Source: Lytechinus pictus
Taxonomy: Eukaryota > Echinodermata > Echinoidea > Temnopleuroida > Toxopneustidae
Length of the DNA: 64,000 nt
Direction of reading: 5' to 3'
NCBI RefSeq assembly: GCF_037042905.1
Contig: NC_087256.1
Span: forward strand, 28,918,001 to 28,982,000
Part shown: piece by piece, positions 45,262 to 57,066 of the stretch
Numbering within the stretch: the first letter of the stretch is position 1
Layout of the letters: every line of letters begins with the position of its first letter
Made by a program: the position numbers and the translations under genes
Notes under the pieces: model-generated
The model's database searches: none
What the model saw: only the letters and a program-made list of their open reading frames with translations
Told to the model about the DNA's origin: nothing

Positions 45262-46419
45262 TTACATTTCATACTCCAGGATGCGATGATTAGCACCATC
45301 CACTACGTAAGCAAGTGTCTTTTCACCCTTTTGGGTGACGGTAATCCCGCGAGCATAATTGAATCCTTCTCCGAAAGCTCCGAGGAAATCTCCATTTGGG
45401 GCGTAAACCAGAACGCGCTCAGCACTCCATCCTCGCATTAGACCACTCCGAACAGTCACGTAGATATTGTCGTTCTGGTCCAACGCAAGCCCACGACAGT
45501 CCCACGCCTTGCCGTTATGTTTGACGTCAATGATGCGAACTGGCTGTCTCTTTTTCGGATTAAAAACCTGCACCCTTCGGTTCTTGAACTCGGACACAAC
45601 CAGGTTACCTTTTGAGTTCATGGCCAGAAACCAAGGAGCACTGAGCTGTCCCAGAGCTGACCCTTGTCCCCCAATGATGAAGGTACATTCTCGATGTTTG
45701 TCGAATTGAAAGATGCAGTGCTTCTGACAGTCCGCCACGTAAACAGAGCCATCTCTACCCACTGCTATCCCGCAAGGTTTCTGAAGCGTCTCCTTACCAA
45801 AAACCTGAAACGGGACAAAGTTTTTGAACTCGACGACACAGTGATTGTTGAGATCAGTGACTACGAACGTTTCCCCCGTCCAGGCAACGGCGTATGGATC
45901 AAACTTTCCCATGTCGGTACTTTCGGGCGAACAGAACTTGTTGGCAGGGCGGAATTCCGAATCAAAAACCTGAACCTGGTTGTTGGACTTGTCCGTAACT
46001 ACAAAAATGTTATCATGCTTGATGATATCGTGTGGTTGGTTCATCGGCGGTTTGTAGGTCTTTAAGAGGTTACCACGGACCCCTGATACTATCTTGACAG
46101 GACTTCCCTTGATTTCGCTGCCGCAGATCTTCACGTGGACCTGATAGACACCTACATGGTTAAGCCAGACTATGGCCTTACAAACACCACCAACAGGTAC
46201 TGTGTCAGGGAACTGGATACGCTGAGAACATTGGCCGTTGGGTGACTCAAGAACCCCGTCTACAGATGACATCAAACCAGTTCCAACCATTGGATTCCCT
46301 CTGCTTCCACGCAAGGTTAAATGGACTTCTACCTTGGATCCAACTGTGGCGTGTGCTGCTGGTAGTTGTAATGTTGATTTCGAAGCATCGGGGACAGGAG
46401 AGGACATGCTTGACGCCAT
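45262..46419 (-). CDS. Filamin-repeat and NHL-propeller protein (TRIM-NHL-like, no RING seen)
   Basis: 385 residues from ATG at 46419 to TAA. Residues about 13-113 form a filamin-type Ig domain (SKSTLQLPAAHATVGSKVEV, ending IKGSPVKIVSG); 125-385 form NHL repeats with motifs such as GETFVVTDLNNHCVVEF and GSVYVADCQKHCIFQFD. This is the C-terminal architecture of TRIM-NHL ubiquitin ligases such as TRIM2/3/71. The exon begins at 46427 after TTCTATGCAG, so an upstream exon exists, coding or 5' UTR. I see no RING, B-box or coiled-coil segment on this strand up to the next gene, so the protein may lack ligase activity. An AATAAA lies at 45215-45210. Confidence 0.85.
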   Translation of the reverse strand: MASSMSSPVPDASKSTLQLPAAHATVGSKVEVHLTLRGSRGNPMVGTGLMSSVDGVLESPNGQCSQRIQFPDTVPVGGVCKAIVWLNHVGVYQVHVKICGSEIKGSPVKIVSGVRGNLLKTYKPPMNQPHDIIKHDNIFVVTDKSNNQVQVFDSEFRPANKFCSPESTDMGKFDPYAVAWTGETFVVTDLNNHCVVEFKNFVPFQVFGKETLQKPCGIAVGRDGSVYVADCQKHCIFQFDKHRECTFIIGGQGSALGQLSAPWFLAMNSKGNLVVSEFKNRRVQVFNPKKRQPVRIIDVKHNGKAWDCRGLALDQNDNIYVTVRSGLMRGWSAERVLVYAPNGDFLGAFGEGFNYARGITVTQKGEKTLAYVVDGANHRILEYEM

Positions 46420-46596
46420 TATTGCACCTGCATAGAAGACAGGGACAATAATCAGATTAACATGATTAATGATAATACTTATTGGTTTACAAGCGAGTAA
46501 CTTCCCTGAAAAATACTCAATGACTCGGGGGGGGGGGGGGGCGGACAAATTGTAATATTCTGCCCCAATTAAGTGAGATATAACAATGCTAATCAT

Positions 46597-47005
46597 ATCT
46601 TAATTACAATAATAAAGACTGACACATTACAGGCCCTAATCATTACGGAACTTTTATTTTATTCGGCAAAAAATACATATAAAACCAAATCAATTAAACA
46701 AAATTACTTCAACAAAAAAGATAAATTGTTGGGGTATTAAAAAACATGGATGCACCTGGATGAGCTGCAATGGGTAAAGCTGACCAAATTAATGTATAGT
46801 CCACGGACCGCTTAACCCATTGGCCTACCCTTTCCAGGTGGATCTGTGTCATATTTCTATGGGACATGGATTATAATAACGTATTATTATTTAAAAAGAT
46901 ACATATGAAATATTATAAATTGACAGGAGACAAAGACATATGGTCCGTATTCTGAACTACGTTCGATACATCGTGAGACAACTGGTTATTTCTTCTACTC
47001 AATCC
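46597..47005. other. Upstream of the NHL exon, no feature
   Basis: AT-rich. A short near-palindrome (GATGCACCTGGATGAG and TTTCCAGGTGGATC, 46748-46845) could be a decayed MITE. No exon recognised. A G run (46528-46541) lies in the adjoining intron. Confidence 0.4.
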
Positions 47006-47013
47006 TTCACCAC

Positions 47014-48725
47014 CAGCGGCGTAACAGGAGTCGGTGGCCGGCCGGCGGGGGGGGGGGGGGGGGCAAGAGCCAAAAATTTCCCGGTCATATCATGGTATAA
47101 ACAGGCGTAATGGTGACTGTAATGAGGCGACGATTTTGAGAAGGCCAGACATTGCGTATCAGGCAGAATTTATCTTTTTTTTTTAAAGTTGCGAGCGAGC
47201 GTAGCGAGCGAGCAAAATTTTTGACATTTTTAATACAAAAATTCAATTGTGTGATAGATTTTGACATGATATCCAGAAAATTACATTTCACTCTTCTCTC
47301 TTTCCATTCCCTTTTTTGTGGTCTGTATGCCACTGTAAACATGATTCTTTGCGGCAGTAGCGTGAAGAGTAAAAAAAAAACGAGAGGAGCAGTATATGGC
47401 GCATGTGCTAAAAAGCTGCTTGATATAAGTCCCGAGCGAGCGAGAAAAAAAAAACACTTTCATGAAAATCTAACTTATGGATTTTTTTGACATTATATTT
47501 AGTAAATAAAATCATATCCTACACTTTTTCCCTTGCTTTTCTTTCCTCCTTTTTTTTCTTGGTTGTAGAACTTTTGGGGACCATGGCCCAACCCTTCCAT
47601 ACTCATATACGGCAGTGCTATGCGGTTGGGGTCCGTCTGGAGCCCCCGGAACTTCTTGATATCAAAACCATTTAAATCTCGCAGATTGCCGCTATTTTTA
47701 ATCAAATCGCGGGTATATACAGAATATAGCTTTTACACAACACATTTATTCAACCCAGTTGAACCAAATATTTTGAGGGGACAAAACAGCAATGTGGGGA
47801 GAAAAAAATCGCCAGCGAGCTGGAAAAAAAAATGCCTATAGAGATTAAATTCTAATTATGTGATAGATTTTTCCATTATATTCAGCAAATAACACATTTC
47901 ACTGTTTCCATTCATTTCATTATACGTTGTCTCCTATAATTTGTTTGATTTCCTCTTGGGTGTGGAACCAAGACACCCCCCGGGCCTGTGCGCCAGTGAT
48001 CGAACGTAAAGCTTATAATGTAGGAAGGGTCCCTACAGGGGAGCGTTATAGAGCAATTTGAAGGTTATAGATGAAGAGCCCCTACTGCGTGAGGTCTGGG
48101 GCAAAGCCCCGGTAGCTTATTTGCATAAAATTTAGCAAGCTTACAGCACAATGCAGGGGCCGCGGAACCGGGGGGGGGGGGGGGGCTTCAGCCCCCCACT
48201 TTTTTCCAAAACCGTGTACAAAAATGTAAAAATGACCATATGATTGTGATTTTTAGCATGGTCAGCCCCCCACTTTTGGCTCAGCCCCCCCACTTTGAAA
48301 ACCGTTCCGCGGCCCCTGCAATGTTTGCAGTCCACCTTTCTTCCCGCTCTTTATTTTCTATCCTCGGCAGCCAGGTCATGTTATTAGGTTCTTTTTTTTC
48401 TTGTTCCTTTTCTTTGTTTTTCCAATTTAGCTTTTGACTAATTCCATTCTACCTTCATTTCCCACTATTGTTTGCCATTTTGTCATCTTTTAATTTATTT
48501 GTTAATTTAATTGATTTGTTCTTTCTCAAATGTTCTTTCGTTCCTTTCCCGATTTCCTTCCTTTTCCATTAAAAAAAATCTTCGTTTTCTTTTTACTTTT
48601 CCCTTTTCTTCCCCTTTCCCTTTCTTTCTTTCTTTCTCCCTCCCTTTTCTTTTTTCCCCGGTTTTTTTTATTTTCCTGGCGAAATCCGCCAGGGGGCAGC
48701 TTGCCCCCCGCCTGTTACGCCACTG
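47014..48725. mobile_element. 1.7-kb non-autonomous hAT-type element, exact TSD
   Basis: Ends CAGCGGCGTAACAGG and CCTGTTACGCCACTG are inverted (one mismatch), flanked by exact direct TTCACCAC at 47006-47013 and 48726-48733. The 8-bp duplication and CAG...CTG ends are hAT hallmarks. The interior has GAGCGAGCGTAGCGAGCGAG, G and C runs and pyrimidine-rich DNA, with no transposase. The 48154-48318 MITE is nested inside. Confidence 0.9.
48154..48318. mobile_element. 165-bp MITE nested in the hAT-type element
   Basis: Ends CAGGGGCCGCGGAAC and GTTCCGCGGCCCCTG, perfect inverted repeats, flanked by CAATG at 48149-48153 and 48319-48323. The interior has a long G run and repeated AGCCCCCCACTTT. Confidence 0.9.
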
Positions 48726-48974
48726 TTCACCACGAAGAACCTCTTCCACATCATCAGGGAATATATTATTTCATTTTAATTTCTATCAAGAAATCACTTG
48801 GCGAGCGGAATTCAATTCCCAAGATTTCTACTCGTTCACGTGAATCCACAAGAAGAATAATAAAACCCACTAGCAATATCTGTGTGAATGAAAAATTAGT
48901 AAATTTCCTTAAAATCTTAAACCTAGATCTTTTCGCCTCAGAATCGCATACAATAACATCCAGAATTAGATTTC

Positions 48975-49340
48975 TCATTTACACAGTAAACTATATAGCA
49001 CATTGTTTAAGACTGTCACTCTAACAACAAGTTGTTAAAACTTTTTTGTATTTTTTGTAAACTTGTTTAAAAAGTTTAAACAATAGTTGTTAGACTGACG
49101 GGCTTAAACAATGTGCTTAAAATGTTAAACAGTGTTTTTACAGTGTAGTACACACACTCAGCAGTCCATTATAATTGTTGTAATCATTGTTTAAACTTTT
49201 AAACAACTTGTTCAACATTTTTTTAGAAAATATGTTTAAAATGTTTAAACAATAGTTGTTAGGGTGACGGGCTTAAACAACATGCTTGAAATTTTAAACA
49301 GCGTTTTTACACTGTAGCACACACACTCAGCAGTCCAATA
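48975..49340. repeat. Duplicated MITE rich in GTTTAAAC words
   Basis: Two direct units end with TTTTTACAGTGTAGTACACA and TTTTTACACTGTAGCACACA, each followed by CACTCAGCAGTCCA. Inside are AACAATAGTTGTTAG and TTGTTTAAACTTTTAAAC palindromic words. Confidence 0.75.
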
Positions 49341-49343
49341 TAC

Positions 49344-49945
49344 TTAAATGACAAGTCCCCCCAACAAAAAAGTTGATTTGAATAAAAAGAGAAAAATCCA
49401 ACAAGCATAACACTGAAAATTTCCTCAAAATCGGATGTAAAATAAGAAAGTTATGACATTTTAAAGTTTCGCTTAATTTCAAAAAACAGTTATTATATGC
49501 ACATACTGACTGGTATGCAAATGAGGAGACTATGACGTCAAACTCACTATTTCTTTTGTATTTTATTATATGAAATATTCTAATTTTCTCCTCATTGTCA
49601 AGTGATAAAACGATTAATTCCTCCCTGAACATGTGGAATTAACATTGCTTAATAATATATGTTTCAGTCAAGTTGGTCCTTATGGTCAAATCTATAAAAA
49701 ATGAAATGTTGTATAATTCAAACAATAAAAAACAAAAGAAATATAGTGAGTGATGGACATCATCGACTGACTCACCTAGTTGTGCATAATTTTTATCACT
49801 GTTTTGTGAAAAATAAGCGAAACTGTAAAATGTCATAACTTTCTTATTTTACATCTGATATTGATGAAATTTTCAGCGTTTTGCTAGTTTGATTTTTCGC
49901 TATTTATTCAAGTCAGTATTTTCCTGGGGTGGACTTGACCTTTAA
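49344..49945. mobile_element. TTAA foldback MITE, CAAGTCCACCCC family, copy 2
   Basis: TTAA at both ends (49344-49347 and 49942-49945). Arms ATGACAAGTCCCCCCAAC and GGGGTGGACTTGACCTTTAA; inner GGATGTAAAATAAGAAAGTT and its complement. Confidence 0.88.
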
Positions 49946-50809
49946 AAACCAATTATAGTCTTGTGATTTTATTGGCAGACATCTAGTGGAACATCCGTCC
50001 TTATAGTGTTTCTTTTTACTTCCTCATTGCTATGTATTTAATAAATCCGTTCCACTTATATCGTAGCCATAGCTATAGCATGGTTAACAAACGTCATTAT
50101 GCATGGCTGATAATAATAATTGTGATATCTGATATTGAGCTGGTGCCCCCCAATGCCGTGACCCAAGGTACACCACTGCAACCAGGAAATTATCAACGCA
50201 AGGAGAACATGCACGATCCAACTTCCAGTGTCAAGCGACGAATGCCTCCACCACGTGGCATTACATTACATTCATTTCCCCGCCAATTAGCTTTCCCGCC
50301 ATTTCCCTGCATGCCACAAACATTTTGATAGTGAAAACTGGCACTCATTCACCGGGCTCATTTATTATTCCGGTTTATCATCATCCTGAAGTGGGCTTTA
50401 TCGCGTTTTGAAGTAGGCAAAATCGACAATTATTAAAAGTACAATCACTTACTCTGACTTAGGTCCGTATATACGATCAAATTCGAAGTTGTTACCCCTT
50501 TTCTCAAACTGGTTGATGTGTCTTGAAAGCACAGTTAATCTGAAATACTATTACTGATATAGAAGGGGATAAGAGACGTCAAGGGCATGCATGTGATGAA
50601 GAGTCTAGACTTTGAACTTCAGCACGCATGGTAGGTCAATATCTGGATAACCTACAAATTCCCCGGCCCCATATGGTCCCCGCTGAAGCCTTTAGAAAAG
50701 TGAGAAATATAATTTGGGCGTGCGGTGATCAAATAATTGTTTAGCTCATGATCATAACGATCACATACACAGTTGGCATTCAGACGCCATTACTTCCCTG
50801 CTTATACTA

Positions 50810-52861
50810 CAGTGCGTATCAAAAAAAAGTTTACACTTAGAAAAAATCCTGTAAAATTATACATTTGTAATATCCTTAAGATTTTTCCACATTTTAACAT
50901 TGGTACAGATCCATTAAAGCAAATGACGATATAACTGTCGAAAAATATTTCCGCTTGAGTGAGCACCACTTACTTTTGAAAAGTTAGTGAAAAATGATTT
51001 GCGCAGAACTTTGAAATGTTATGCGAATAAAGGTAGACCTTAATCATGAAGAACACTTGTAATTTAGCTTTTGCTTTACACTGAGCTATGATTTACATGA
51101 AATGGCTTAGGCTCGATTTTCATTTTGTTAATCATTGTCAAGCATGGAAAAAGTGTGGAGAAACAAGTATTTTAATGAAAAATGAAATGTAAACCCACTT
51201 TGAATGACAAAACCTAAGTGAAACAAGTGGAACGCCTCTGGCAGTCTCGCCTGCATTACGCAATTTAATATAGCAGCAGTGCTAACTTTGAAAACTACTA
51301 TAAAATAATCATTCACAAAAACATCATTCATATAATGACATAATACCACGTTCATTGACCATAAATGACATTTGAACGGAGACTTAAGACTGTCAACTAC
51401 ACCCATGTCCACATTTCATTCACTCTATCCATAAACTTTCAGTTATGATGGCACTTCAACAATTACCCCAACATGGCCTAAGTTTATTGACCTTAACTGA
51501 CCTTTGACTTGGTTTTGTGACCTGAAACTCACAGGGGATGTTCAGTGATGCTTGATTACTCTTATATCCCAAGTTTTATGAACTAGATCCATAAACTTTC
51601 AGAGTTAGGATGGTAATTCAACAAATACCCCCAACCTGGCCAAAGTTTATTGACCTTTCATGACCTTTGACCATGGTCATGTGACCTGAAACTCGTACAG
51701 GATGTTCAGTGATACTTGATTAACCTAATGTCCAAGTTTCATGAACTAGATCCGTAACCTTTCAGAGTTAGGATGGTAATTTAACAAATACCCCCAACAC
51801 GGCCAAAGTTCATTGACCTTAAATGACCATTGACCATGGTCATGTGACCTGAAACTCGCAGAGGATATTCAGTGGTACTTGATTAATTTAATGTCCAAGT
51901 TTCATAAACTAGATCCATAAATTTTCAAAGTTATGATGGTAATTCAACAAATACCCCCAACTTGGCCAAAGTTCATTGACCCTAAATGACCTTTGACCTT
52001 GGTCATGTGACCTGAAACTCAAGCAGGATGTTCACTAATACTTGATTAATCTTATGCCCAAGTTTCATGAACTAGGTCCATATACTTTCTAAGTTATGAT
52101 GTCATTTCAAAAACTTAACCTTCGGTTAAGATTTTGAAAATAATTTTCCCAACATGGTCTAAGTTCATTGACCCTAAATGACCTTTGACCTTGGTCATGT
52201 GACCTGAAACTCAGGCAGGATGTTCAGTAATACTTGATTAACCTTATGTCCAAGTTTCATGAACTAGGTCCATATACTTTCTAAGTTATGATGTCATTTC
52301 AAAAACTTAACCTTAGGTTAAGATTTGATGTTGACGCCGCCGCCGCCGCCGCCGTCGCCGTCGGAAAAGCGGCGCCTATAGTCTCGCTCTGCTATGCAGG
52401 CGAGACAAAAATGCTGGAGATGTCTGTTATAAACATTGTTCAGACTCAGTTATGTCCTCAGACTCAGCTGGCACAAAAAGGGTAAATGTTGTGCTTACTT
52501 AGTGTTAAAATTTCAATTTGGGTGGCAAAATCGTTACAAAATGCTTGAATGTATCCGTTTTCTTTCAATTGACTAACAGTGCAAGGAAATTGCATGAGAA
52601 ATGTTTCGCAGGGTAAGTTTGATTTCACCATTTCCCCTTGACACAGCGTGAAAACAAGCATTTCTGCGCAAACAGATTTCTGCGAGCTTTACAAAAATGG
52701 ACAGTGCTCACTCAAGTGTAACATTCTGTCAAAACTTTTACTGTCATTGGATAGATGAGACCCAAACCCAAGATTATATGTGAAAAATTGACCCACATGT
52801 TGTATATTTTTTAAATCCCAGAGCTTTTTCAAAGTGTAAACTTTTTTTTTGATACGCACTG
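50810..52861. mobile_element. Mariner/Tc1-type element split by a Helentron-like insertion
   Basis: Ends CAGTGCGTATCAAAAAAAAG and, inverted, CTTTTTTTTTGATACGCACTG minus one A, followed inwards by TTTACACTT on both sides; TA dinucleotides flank (50808-50809 and 52862-52863). Without the nested Helentron-like copy B (51222-52411) only about 860 bp remain, with no transposase frame, so non-autonomous. Confidence 0.85.
51222..52411. mobile_element. Helentron-like element, copy B (inverted relative to A)
   Basis: The same ends as copy A on the other strand: AACAAGTGGAACGCCTCTGG at the left and TATGCAGGCGAGACAAAAA at the right, with 13-bp subterminal repeats at 51244-51256 and 52394-52406, and five or six internal units. 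Contains a GCC-rich run (52336-52362). It lacks the TTAA insertion present in A. Confidence 0.78.
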
Positions 52862-53264
52862 TATAGTTAGCCCAAAGCATGGACCTATGGTTAGCCTACT
52901 GTCTGAAAAAAACCCAGATGTCTCGGCCTCTATGACGACGACGACGAATTTTGGTTTTTTATTGTACGTGAAATGGTGTGGATAAACATTTGCTGTCCAC
53001 ATGGTCAGAATGAAATACCTCTGTCATCATGGTCATTGGTCATGGTCAGATTTTTTTGACATCAGAAATGCGGTTTAAAGCGGATCCTTGTTTTGCCCTC
53101 AACTGTCACACGACATAAACTGGGTTCCAAAAGAAACTGATCAAACTTTTCAAGGGCACTTTACAAAGTCCACTCAGTCAAAATGAACAATATATTTTCT
53201 TTACATAGGCAAGCTTCAATAATCTTTTATTTACTATTAAAGCACATGTGAATGATTAAGAGAT

Positions 53265-54360
53265 TGGTTCAATCACAGAGAGGCTATATCCCCTCTCACC
53301 AATTGGTTTAAGAATCCAAAGTCACAAAATGGCAAAAGAAAGACCAATGAAAATGGGATAGGATTATAGAAACTTTCCAGTTTATTACGCATGTCTTTCT
53401 CGGAATAGTGATTAATTGGCTCAATCACAAATACATCAAAATTTTAAATGACTGGAATAATAACACAGCCACACTAATAACACAGCCACACACAAACTCA
53501 CTGGGGATGTCCCGGTAAGCGGGGGATAATCTGAACACGGTGTATGTGTTTACCTCACTCAAAGGACAACAGAAGGATAAAAGAAAAAGAGAAAAATGCA
53601 ACAAGCATAACACTGAAAATTTCATCAAAATCGGATGTAAAACAAGAAAGTTGCTTAATTTCACAAAACAGTTATATGCACATCCAGCTGGGTATGCAAA
53701 TGAGGAGACTGATGACGTCATCTACTCACTATTATTATATGAAATATTCTATTTTTCTCCTCATTGAAACAACGATTAATTCCTTCCTAAACACGTGGAA
53801 TGAGCATTGTTTAATACAATATGATTCAGCCAAGTTCGTCCTTATTGTCAAATCTATAAAACATGAAATATTGTAATAAAAAAAACCCAAAAGAAATAGT
53901 GAGTGAGGGACATCATCGACTGTCTCATTAGAATTGTGCATATCACTGTTTAAAAATGTCATAACTTTATTTTACATCCGATTTTGATGAAATTTTCGGC
54001 GTTTTGCTAGTTTGATTTTTCTCAATTTATTCAAATCAACATTTTTCTGGATTGGACTTGACCTTTAACTACACATAAACACTGTGTTCAGATTATTCCC
54101 TGCTTACCGGGACATCCCATGGGATTGAGTGGTTTTGTAATTGTTTCAGTCATTTAAAATGTTCATTTTAACTTCCTGTAGCTTCTTTGGGATTAAGACA
54201 ATCACTTAGGCATGCGTGTGAACGATATGCATAATAAACTAGGTTTGTTTAATCATCTAATTTTCATTGGACTTTTTTGTTGTTGCCATTTTGTGACTTT
54301 GGAATCTGAAACCACGCAAGTGATGTGAGGGGCTGTAGCCTCTCTGTGACTGAACCAATT
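53265..54360. mobile_element. Foldback element with a TTAA MITE in its loop
   Basis: The left arm (53265-53560) and right arm (54095-54360) pair: GATGTCCCGGTAAGCGGGGG with CCCTGCTTACCGGGACATC, AAAGTCACAAAATGGCAA with TTGCCATTTTGTGACTTT. The middle is a copy of the CAAGTCCACCCC MITE (about 53573-54068). Confidence 0.82.
53573..54068. mobile_element. CAAGTCCACCCC-family MITE, copy 3, left end truncated
   Basis: It matches the family from AAAAAGAGAAAAATGCAAC onward and ends GGACTTGACCTTTAA at 54068. The first roughly 30 bp are missing. Confidence 0.8.
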
Positions 54361-54590
54361 ACTGTGAGGGAGCGAATCGAAGCGACCAAGCCCAATTAAG
54401 GGATCGGAGAGACCAAGGGGAGGGGTGTCGCCCCCTACGGTAGGGAGCTTTTGCATTTTTGGATCTACAATATTGTGTAATCTGGCTCATCTCTTGAGAG
54501 GAAACTTTTCAGCCACAAATATTATTATAGAATGGCAACCATGCATAAGTAATTACAGACGCATGGCCAGCCATGAACCGGTAATTACTA

Positions 54591-54829
54591 CACAGCAAAA
54601 ACTGTGGTGTTAACCGGTGTACATAGAGGACCACACCAGTTATTTTACACCGGTGTTAAATTGACGGTGTTATTTTAACACCCATAGGTGTTATTACAAC
54701 ACCTTGGGTTGTTACATTTACACTCTTTGGTGTCATGTTCAATCTCTAGGGTGTAATTTTAACACCTCAGGGTGTGGTCCTCTGTTAACACCAACTGGTG
54801 TCAGTTTTAACACCACAGTTTTTACAGTG
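54591..54829. mobile_element. TA-flanked MITE of ACACC/GGTGT words
   Basis: Inverted ends CACAGCAAAAACTGTGGTGT and ACACCACAGTTTTTACAGTG, with TA on each side. The body repeats GGTGTTA and TAACACC in both orientations (TTTTAACACCCATAGGTGTT, AACACCTTGGG). TA ends suggest mariner-type mobilisation. Confidence 0.85.
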
Positions 54830-55242
54830 TAATGCATTGCATGGTTGTAAAAAAAAAAAGATTTTTTGCCAACAAACTTCCACCATTCTATAAAACAAAT
54901 GATACACAGGTTTGTTTGTACATCGGTAGGACCAGGGACATACGGAAACTATGAACACTATAGTCTAAACTCACTCGGCTGTGCCTCATGGGTTTAACAG
55001 TTCCATAGCTACCTTATGCTCACAAAACCTACTGATGCACTCACATCTGTGCATCATTTGTATACTGTACCTTGGTGTGTTATGATTTGCTCAACCAGAA
55101 TACAAAAATGGATAATTGGATATATTTAAAAAAGAAATAACATTAACAACTGACACACTAATATATGCACCCACCCAGATCCATATTCACAAAATCCCAA
55201 AATCTGAACGTTCAGTTTTTTTTTAGGGGAAATTAAAACTTC

Positions 55243-56700
55243 AACAAGTAGAATGCCTCTGGCGGTCTCACCTGCTTCACGCGCTGACTTTGAAAACTAC
55301 TATAAAATAATTATTCACAAAAACCACCATTCATATAATGATACAATACTACGTTCATTGACATTTGACCTTGATCAAGTGACCTAAAAATTGTTAGTGA
55401 TACTTGATTACCCCTATATCCACATTTTATACATTATATCTATAAACTTTGGAAGTTATGACACCAATCTAATAATTACCTCTAAAATGGCCAAAGTTCA
55501 ATGACCTTTGACTTTGGTCATGTGACCTGAAACTCTCATGAGATGTTCAGTGATACTTGATGACTCTTATGTCCAAGTTTTATGAACTAGAACAATGTAC
55601 TTACAGAGCTATGATGGTAATTCAACAAATACCCCCAACATGGACACAGTCAATTGACGTTGGTCATGTGTCCTGAAACTCGCACAAGATGTTCAGTGAT
55701 ACTTGGTTACTCTTATGTTCACGTTTTATGAACTCGGCCAATACACTTACATGGATATGATGGTAATTCAACAAATACCCCCAACATGGCCAAAGTTCAT
55801 TGACCTTAAATGACCTTTGACCTTGGTCATGTGACCTAAAACTCAGACTGGATGTTTAAAGATACTTGATTGCTCTTATGTCCATGTTTCATGAATCAGA
55901 TCCATAAACTTTCGAAGTTATGATGGTAATTCAACATATACCCCCATTATGGCCAAAGTTCATTGACCTTTGACGTTGGTCATGTGACCTGAAATTCGCA
56001 CAGGATGTTCAGTGATACTTGATTACTATTATGTCCAAGTTTTATGAACTAGACCAATAAACAATCATAGTTATGATGGTAATTCAACAAATACCCCCAA
56101 TTTGGCCAAAGTTCATTGACCCTAAATGACCTTTGACCTTAATCATGTGACCTGAAACTTGCACAGGATGTTCAGTGATACTTGATTACTATTATGTCCA
56201 AGTTTCATGAATCAGATCTATAAACTTTCAAAGTTATGATGGTAATTCAACAGATACCCCCCATTTGGCCAAAGTTCATTGACCCTAAATGACCTTTGAC
56301 CTTGGTCATGTGACGTGAAACTCAAGCAGGATGTTCAGTAATACTTGATTAACCTTATGTCCAAGTTTCATGAACTAGGTCTATATATTTTCTTAAGTTA
56401 TGATGACATTTCAAAAACTTAACCTTAGGTTAAGATTTTGATGTTGATTCCCCCAACATGGTCTAAGTTCATTGACCCTAAATGACATTTGCCCTTGGTC
56501 ATGTGACGTGAAACTCAGGCAGTATGTTTAGTAATACTTGATTAACCTTATGGCCAAGTTTCATGAACTCGGTCCACATGCTTTTTAAGTTATGCTGTCA
56601 TTTCAAAAACTTAACTTTCGGTTAAGATTTGGTGTTGACGCCGCCGCCGTCGGAAAAGCGGCGCCTATAGTCTCACTCTGCTATGCATGTGAGACAAAAA
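55243..56700. mobile_element. Helentron-like element, copy C (most diverged)
   Basis: The same orientation as copy B. Ends AACAAGTAGAATGCCTCTGG and TGCATGTGAGACAAAAA, with degenerate subterminal repeats (GTCTCACCTGC at the left, GCATGTGAGAC at the right). About seven internal units with TTATGATGGTAATTCAACA and GACCTTGGTCATGTGACC. Confidence 0.76.
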
Positions 56701-57066
56701 CTGGACAATTCAGTTAGAAGCTGAACAGTTGGCAACACTGGTAATGTTAACATGTTTTATGTTCTCCCTAAAAATACCAAAATAATTTATGTGCTTATCA
56801 TCATCAAATCTAAACGTAACAGTATTTTAAAAATAAAAAAGAACCCTTTTCAGAAATAAAATTCCCACCCATGATTGTAGGCTCATATAAAAAGGAATAA
56901 TGAAAAAAAAAGAACACACACACACAAATAACAGGCAGATTTAGGATATGTTATATTGTATCTGAAACAACGTGGCATGCAAAGCCAGCTACCGATGAAT
57001 AAATTAACATTTTTCAACGAGTGATTAAAAGGAAGAGGCTAACATTACAAAGGTGTAATAAAAAAT

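Noticed and set aside
46420..46596. Longer N-terminus for the NHL protein, starting at 46596
   Set aside because: The extension crosses a clear acceptor (TTCTATGCAG) and a G run and reads as intron; ATG at 46419 is the better start within this exon.
46748..46845. tRNA-like or MITE signal near CACCTGGATGAGC
   Set aside because: Only one short, imperfect inverted match, no A/B box pair.
48507..49024. Frames of 80-164 codons, Phe/Pro-rich or Lys/Glu-rich
   Set aside because: They lie across a polypyrimidine tract at the end of the hAT-type element and its flank.
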